From the NCBI GenBank assembly GCA_017420625.1, contig JAFOIR010000135.1, positions 1 through 8,768 on the forward strand: a stretch of 8,768 nucleotides of DNA, in the 5' to 3' direction. The DNA comes from Bacillota bacterium. Lineage in GTDB: Bacteria > Bacillota_A > Clostridia > Lachnospirales > Bianqueaceae. Under the pieces are notes generated by a model that was not told where the DNA came from, did no database searches, and worked only from the letters and a program-made list of their open reading frames with translations. Below, piece after piece: positions 5,831-8,768 of the stretch (position 1 is its first letter; the number at the start of each line of letters is the position of its first letter). Made by a program: the position numbers and the translations under genes.

Positions 5831-6795
5831 GTTTGTTCTTTCCTCTCTTTAAGTTCTTCTGAGAATTGGACAATTTTTTTCAATCGGTGATTGACACCGG
5901 ATTTGCTGATTGGGGGATCAATCAGCGTGCCAAGCTCCTTCAGTCCCATATCCGGGTATTCCATCCGAAGATTGGCCATTTCGATCAGCTCTTCCGGAAG
6001 CGTCGCAAAGACGCCCTGTTCCATTAGAAAGCGAATCGCATCTGTCTGACGAACTGATGCACCAACGATTTTATTGATATTCGCGGCTTCACAGTTCACA
6101 CGGCGCTGAATGTGATTCTTCACATCTTTTTCCACCCGGACATTTTCCAGCTCCATGAGCGAAAGCGGCGCCTTGATGATTCGAAGCACATCGACGATCT
6201 GTTCCGAATCCTTCAGGTACAGAACATTGGTTACCCGCTTGGTTCCACGCCTTGTCCGTTCCAGGATTCCGGGATCCACATCAAAAGAAGAAAGCATCTC
6301 TTTCAGTCTTTCAGCCTCCCGGGCCTGATCACACAGAAATTCTATATGGTAATTCTTGGTTGGATCATTGATCGACCCACATGCAAGAAATGCGCCTCTT
6401 AAGTACGCACGCCGGCAGCAGGACCTTTGCAGCATCCGATCCGGCATAAAAAGCATTCCCGGCTGACAGGAAGCCATATCCTCCAGAAAACCACATTCCC
6501 GAAGGATCCTTCTGACATTTGTCTCACCCAGAATCTTCAGCTGATATCCGCGTACGCGAAGACCACCCATTCCGATCCTGCGGCAAACCATCGGTCTCAT
6601 ATGAAACAGCTCACTAAGAAGCGATTCTGTTTTCAGCACCAGCGCCTTATGATCACTCAAAACATCGATCTGCCACTCGCTCAGGCTGATCCTTGCTCCG
6701 TCAGCAAGAATAGCAGCCAGCTCCGCTATCTGACAGTGCCGTGCCTTACTCATATGGAGACTGAGTTCATCCTTGACCCTCGTGGAAAAACTCAT
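5821..6795 (-). CDS. whiA: Sporulation/division regulator WhiA
   Basis: This 324-residue DNA-binding protein is conserved through Bacillota and Actinobacteria. It has been linked to sporulation gene control in Streptomyces and to division and chromosome segregation in Bacillus. The N-terminal homing-endonuclease-like fold begins MSFSTRVKDEL and contains RGAFLACGSINDP (133-145) followed by KNYHIEF. The linker carries RRVNCEAANINK (231-242). The C-terminal helix-turn-helix domain, about 265-310, contains LPEELIEMANLR and ISKSGVNHRLKKI. The ATG at 6795 shares bases with the murB stop (ATGA), which points to translational coupling. A longer in-frame extension to 6912 exists, but its 39 extra residues are unlike WhiA and merely overlap murB. 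The usual neighbours rapZ and gloM are absent. Its end overlaps the start of the HPr-like gene by 10 bases. Confidence 0.94.
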   Translation of the reverse strand: MSFSTRVKDELSLHMSKARHCQIAELAAILADGARISLSEWQIDVLSDHKALVLKTESLLSELFHMRPMVCRRIGMGGLRVRGYQLKILGETNVRRILRECGFLEDMASCQPGMLFMPDRMLQRSCCRRAYLRGAFLACGSINDPTKNYHIEFLCDQAREAERLKEMLSSFDVDPGILERTRRGTKRVTNVLYLKDSEQIVDVLRIIKAPLSLMELENVRVEKDVKNHIQRRVNCEAANINKIVGASVRQTDAIRFLMEQGVFATLPEELIEMANLRMEYPDMGLKELGTLIDPPISKSGVNHRLKKIVQFSEELKERKEQTCK

Positions 6796-7745
6796 CCGAT
6801 CCTGTCCAGACCATCTGGCGTCAGATACCGGATTTCCGTTTCCAGCTGAACGCCAAACTTCTCCTTCACTGTTTTCTGAATATGCCGGATCAACATAACG
6901 ACATCTTTGCATGTCGCTCCGCCGCGGTTCACGATAAACCCGGCGTGTTTCTCAGAAACCTGTGCTCCTCCGATCGTATAGCCCTTCAGCCCGGCCTGTT
7001 CGATCAGTGCACCGGCAAAATATCCTTCCGGCCGTTTAAATACACTTCCGGCGCTCGGCAGCTCCAACGGCTGCTTGGCCTTCCGCTGTTCACTTAATTC
7101 TTTCATCCGTCCTTCGATCTGGTCCTTGTCGCCGTAAGACAGCTGCAAAGCCGCACTGACACAGATCCAGGACTTATGCTGCAGAATACTGCTGCGGTGA
7201 CCGAATCCCATCTCACTCTTATCCAAATGGCGGATCTTGCCTTCATAATCCACGATCGTCACTTCCTGGATCACGTCTTTCAGTTCTCCGCCATAGGCTC
7301 CGGCATTCATATAGATACCTCCGCCTAAAGAACCCGGAATCCCGGATGCAAATTCCAGACCGGTAAGGCCATGAGAAAGAGCTGTTCTTGCAAGAGATGT
7401 GAGTGTCACACCGGCTTCCGCTGTAATGATATTGTCCTGCACTTTGGTATGCTGGAAATAATCGGTGCTTAGACGAATGACAGCGCCGCGGAAACCTTCG
7501 TCCGATGCCAGAATATTGCTGCCCCGTCCGATCACGATATACGGAATGTCCATGTCTTTTAAAACATCCAGAGCTTTTGTGAGCTCCTTGACGTTTTCCG
7601 GCGCGACGACAAAATCGGCGGGGCCTCCGATACGAAAAGTTGTCAGAGAAGACAGCGCCAGGTTTTCTACTACGTCAATACTGCCGATAGCCCGAAAAAG
7701 CCTGTTTCGCAGGATATGATCATCCATTTCAAAAGAGAAATTCAC
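6792..7745 (-). CDS. murB: UDP-N-acetylenolpyruvoylglucosamine reductase MurB
   Basis: This FAD enzyme reduces UDP-GlcNAc-enolpyruvate to UDP-MurNAc with NADPH, an essential cytoplasmic step of peptidoglycan precursor synthesis. It has 317 residues from a GTG at 7745. Motifs in order: TTFRIGGPADFVV (35-47) and GRGSNILASD (73-82) for FAD binding; ASGIPGSLGGGIYMNAGAYGG (133-153, first and last residues omitted from the string here would not change the match); GHRSS (182-186) with the conserved Arg R184; AGSVFKRP (232-239) with the catalytic Ser S234; and QLETE (300-304) with the C-terminal catalytic Glu. The usual Tyr before R184 is His. The compact layout fits the type II enzymes of Bacillota. 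GGAGGA (7752-7757) is 6 bases ahead of the GTG; a TTG at 7775 and an ATG at 7727 are alternatives without good sites. It is the first gene of the operon. Confidence 0.94.
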   Translation of the reverse strand: MNFSFEMDDHILRNRLFRAIGSIDVVENLALSSLTTFRIGGPADFVVAPENVKELTKALDVLKDMDIPYIVIGRGSNILASDEGFRGAVIRLSTDYFQHTKVQDNIITAEAGVTLTSLARTALSHGLTGLEFASGIPGSLGGGIYMNAGAYGGELKDVIQEVTIVDYEGKIRHLDKSEMGFGHRSSILQHKSWICVSAALQLSYGDKDQIEGRMKELSEQRKAKQPLELPSAGSVFKRPEGYFAGALIEQAGLKGYTIGGAQVSEKHAGFIVNRGGATCKDVVMLIRHIQKTVKEKFGVQLETEIRYLTPDGLDRIG

Positions 7746-7751
7746 AAACTG

Positions 7752-7757
7752 TCCTCC
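7752..7757 (-). promoter_or_regulatory. Ribosome binding site that decides the murB start
   Basis: On the minus strand, GGAGGA lies 6 bases before a GTG at 7745. This favours the GTG over the in-frame TTG at 7775, which would put this purine-rich site inside the coding region. Confidence 0.75.
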
Positions 7758-7792
7758 CCTCCATGTAATATTCAAAACAAGATGATAGAGTT

Positions 7793-7822
7793 ATTATAAT
7801 CTGATTGATGGAGAATAAGCAA
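7793..7822 (-). promoter_or_regulatory. Promoter of the murB-whiA-HPr-mntP operon
   Basis: On the minus strand, TTGCTT (7822-7817), an 18-base spacer and a perfect TATAAT (7798-7793) form a good sigma-A promoter. Transcription would begin near 7786, giving a leader of about 40 bases. No other convincing promoter or terminator separates the four genes down to 4963. Confidence 0.65.
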
Positions 7823-7908
7823 CTCCCTCTCCATGGTCATTCATCCGATTTTTGATCAGTAAAAGAGCAAAAGTTCATCAATATTCACTATTTCCGGAAT
7901 TGTCATAG

Positions 7909-7955
7909 AAAAAAGCCTTCAGAAAAGGCGTAAAGCCGCTTTTTCTGAAGGCTTT
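7909..7955 (-). terminator. Intrinsic terminator of the ROK glucokinase gene
   Basis: On the minus strand, a perfect 15-base-pair outer stem (arms 7955-7941 and 7926-7912) carries an inner GGC/GCC pairing with a TTTAC loop and a small AGC bulge. It ends in a run of six T (7914-7909). It begins 21 bases past the glucokinase stop and separates that gene from the murB operon. Confidence 0.88.
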
Positions 7956-7976
7956 GTTGACTCATATGAGACAGCT

Positions 7977-8768
7977 TCAGCTAATCTTACCCAACATAGC
8001 CGCGCCGATCACGCCGGCATCATTGCCGAGCTTGGCAATAACGACCTTGGTACGGGTCGAACCGCCGTATACTTCCGTCGCCAATTCTTTCATGATGGGA
8101 TCCAGCAGTTTGTCTTTCTGTGCGCTGGGGCCGCCGCCAATGATGATGTATTCAGGCTGGAATACGTTGATTGTGTTGCCAAGTCCAAGCGCCATATAGT
8201 GTGCATATTCATTGATCGCATTTTTCGCTGCTTCATCACCAGCATTGGCGCAGTCGAAGATGTCCTTCGCATTCAGCAGAGAAAGCTTTCCGCCTTCGGC
8301 TTCATTCAACGTGGATTTCGGATCGGTGATAGCCCACTTTTTGCCCATACGAATCATGCCGGTTGCAGAGCTGTAGCACTCCCAGCAGCCCTTACGTCCA
8401 CAGTTGCACTGAAGGCCATCTGCCACGATGACCTGATGGCCCATTTCGCCGCCGCCGAAAAAGGCACCAGAGAAGATCTTGCCGTCGATGATAATGCCGC
8501 CGCCAAGGCCCGTGCCAATCGTAATGGTGATACAATTTTTGTGTCCTTCGCCTGCACCGAACATCGCCTCGCCCAGACCGGCTACGTTCGCATCATTTTC
8601 AATATAGACCGGAACAGGCAGCAGTTCTTTCATGATCGGAACGACCGCTACGTTGCGGAAATCAGCGAAGTTCGCGGAGAAGTAAACGATTCCATCCACC
8701 GGATTGATGGCTCCGGGACATCCGATTCCCACGGAATGAACGTCATCGAATGTAAATCCCTGTTCTTC
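7977..8768 (-). CDS. ROK family glucokinase (5' end outside window)
   Basis: This cytoplasmic sugar kinase, probably ATP:glucose, produces glucose 6-phosphate for glycolysis. The visible 263 residues are in frame to the window edge, so the N-terminal part with the first phosphate-binding motif is missing. In fragment numbering, IENDAN (56-61) contains the catalytic Asp D59, TIGTGLGGG (83-91) is the second phosphate-binding loop, and GGGEMGH (105-111) leads into the ROK zinc site made by H111, C121, C123 and C128 in CNCGRKGCWE. IIGGGPS near the C-terminus is the adenosine-side motif, and the protein ends AMLGKIS. The intact zinc site and catalytic Asp argue for an active kinase and not a ROK repressor. 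The distance to the missing start cannot show whether a DNA-binding domain precedes it, but the kinase features make glucokinase more likely. A GTG at 8732 is internal and is not the start. A strong terminator follows. Confidence 0.9.
   Translation of the reverse strand, partial: EEQGFTFDDVHSVGIGCPGAINPVDGIVYFSANFADFRNVAVVPIMKELLPVPVYIENDANVAGLGEAMFGAGEGHKNCITITIGTGLGGGIIIDGKIFSGAFFGGGEMGHQVIVADGLQCNCGRKGCWECYSSATGMIRMGKKWAITDPKSTLNEAEGGKLSLLNAKDIFDCANAGDEAAKNAINEYAHYMALGLGNTINVFQPEYIIIGGGPSAQKDKLLDPIMKELATEVYGGSTRTKVVIAKLGNDAGVIGAAMLGKIS

Noticed and set aside
6796..6912. N-terminal extension of whiA to an upstream start at 6912
   Set aside because: The 39 extra residues lie out of frame within the murB 3' end, do not resemble WhiA and lack a ribosome binding site. 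MSFSTRVKDEL is the family N-terminus.
7776..7976. Small gene or RNA between murB and the glucokinase gene
   Set aside because: The stretch is accounted for by the glucokinase terminator and the murB promoter. No further open frame with a ribosome binding site was found.
1..8768. CRISPR array, insertion sequence, phage or defence gene
   Set aside because: No spaced direct repeats, transposase motifs, terminal inverted repeats or defence-type domains were seen anywhere in the window.

Overview
The window looks like chromosomal DNA of a Bacillota (Firmicutes) bacterium with roughly balanced base composition. The evidence is the strong GGAGG-type ribosome binding sites, a WhiA gene followed by an HPr/Crh-like gene, a MurB with the short bacillota-type architecture, and a ROK glucokinase with the CxCGxxGC zinc motif. 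A gut Erysipelotrichia or Clostridia member would fit, but the sequence alone does not settle this. No mobile element, CRISPR array, phage gene or defence system is visible; this is mostly core and metabolic sequence.

Layout. (1) Bases 1-962, minus: 5' part of an unrecognised membrane protein with a zinc-ribbon-like CxxC...HxxC motif. (2) A divergent promoter region, 963-1202. (3) Bases 1203-3610, plus: a two-gene unit encoding an AGCS-family sodium:amino acid symporter and a short-chain polyol-type dehydrogenase. (4) Bases 3611-3993: a long hairpin without a U-tract, then a minus-strand tRNA-Leu(CAG) with its own near-consensus promoter and terminator, then the promoter of the next gene. (5) Bases 3994-4956, plus: an M19 membrane-dipeptidase-family metallopeptidase. 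(6) Bases 4963-7745, minus: a compact four-gene operon, murB-whiA-HPr/Crh-like-mntP, with an ATGA overlap, a 10-base overlap and a 7-base gap between successive genes. Its promoter is at 7793-7822 and its likely terminator lies inside the convergent dipeptidase gene. (7) Bases 7977-8768, minus: the 3' part of a ROK glucokinase with a strong terminator.

The most notable point is the small HPr-like protein after whiA. It keeps the regulatory serine (S46 in its VNAKSIMG motif) but has glutamate where the phospho-accepting His15 should be, and glutamate where Arg17 should be. This resembles Bacillus Crh, which also follows whiA and lacks His15, so the protein is probably a catabolite-regulation or signalling paralogue and not a PTS phosphocarrier. 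The rapZ and gloM (yvcK) genes, which usually sit with murB/whiA/crh in Bacillota, are missing from the cluster, and a manganese exporter has been placed at its end. The operon therefore joins cell-wall precursor synthesis, a division/wall regulator, a carbon-signal protein and Mn efflux in one transcript. No clearly unprecedented system was found.
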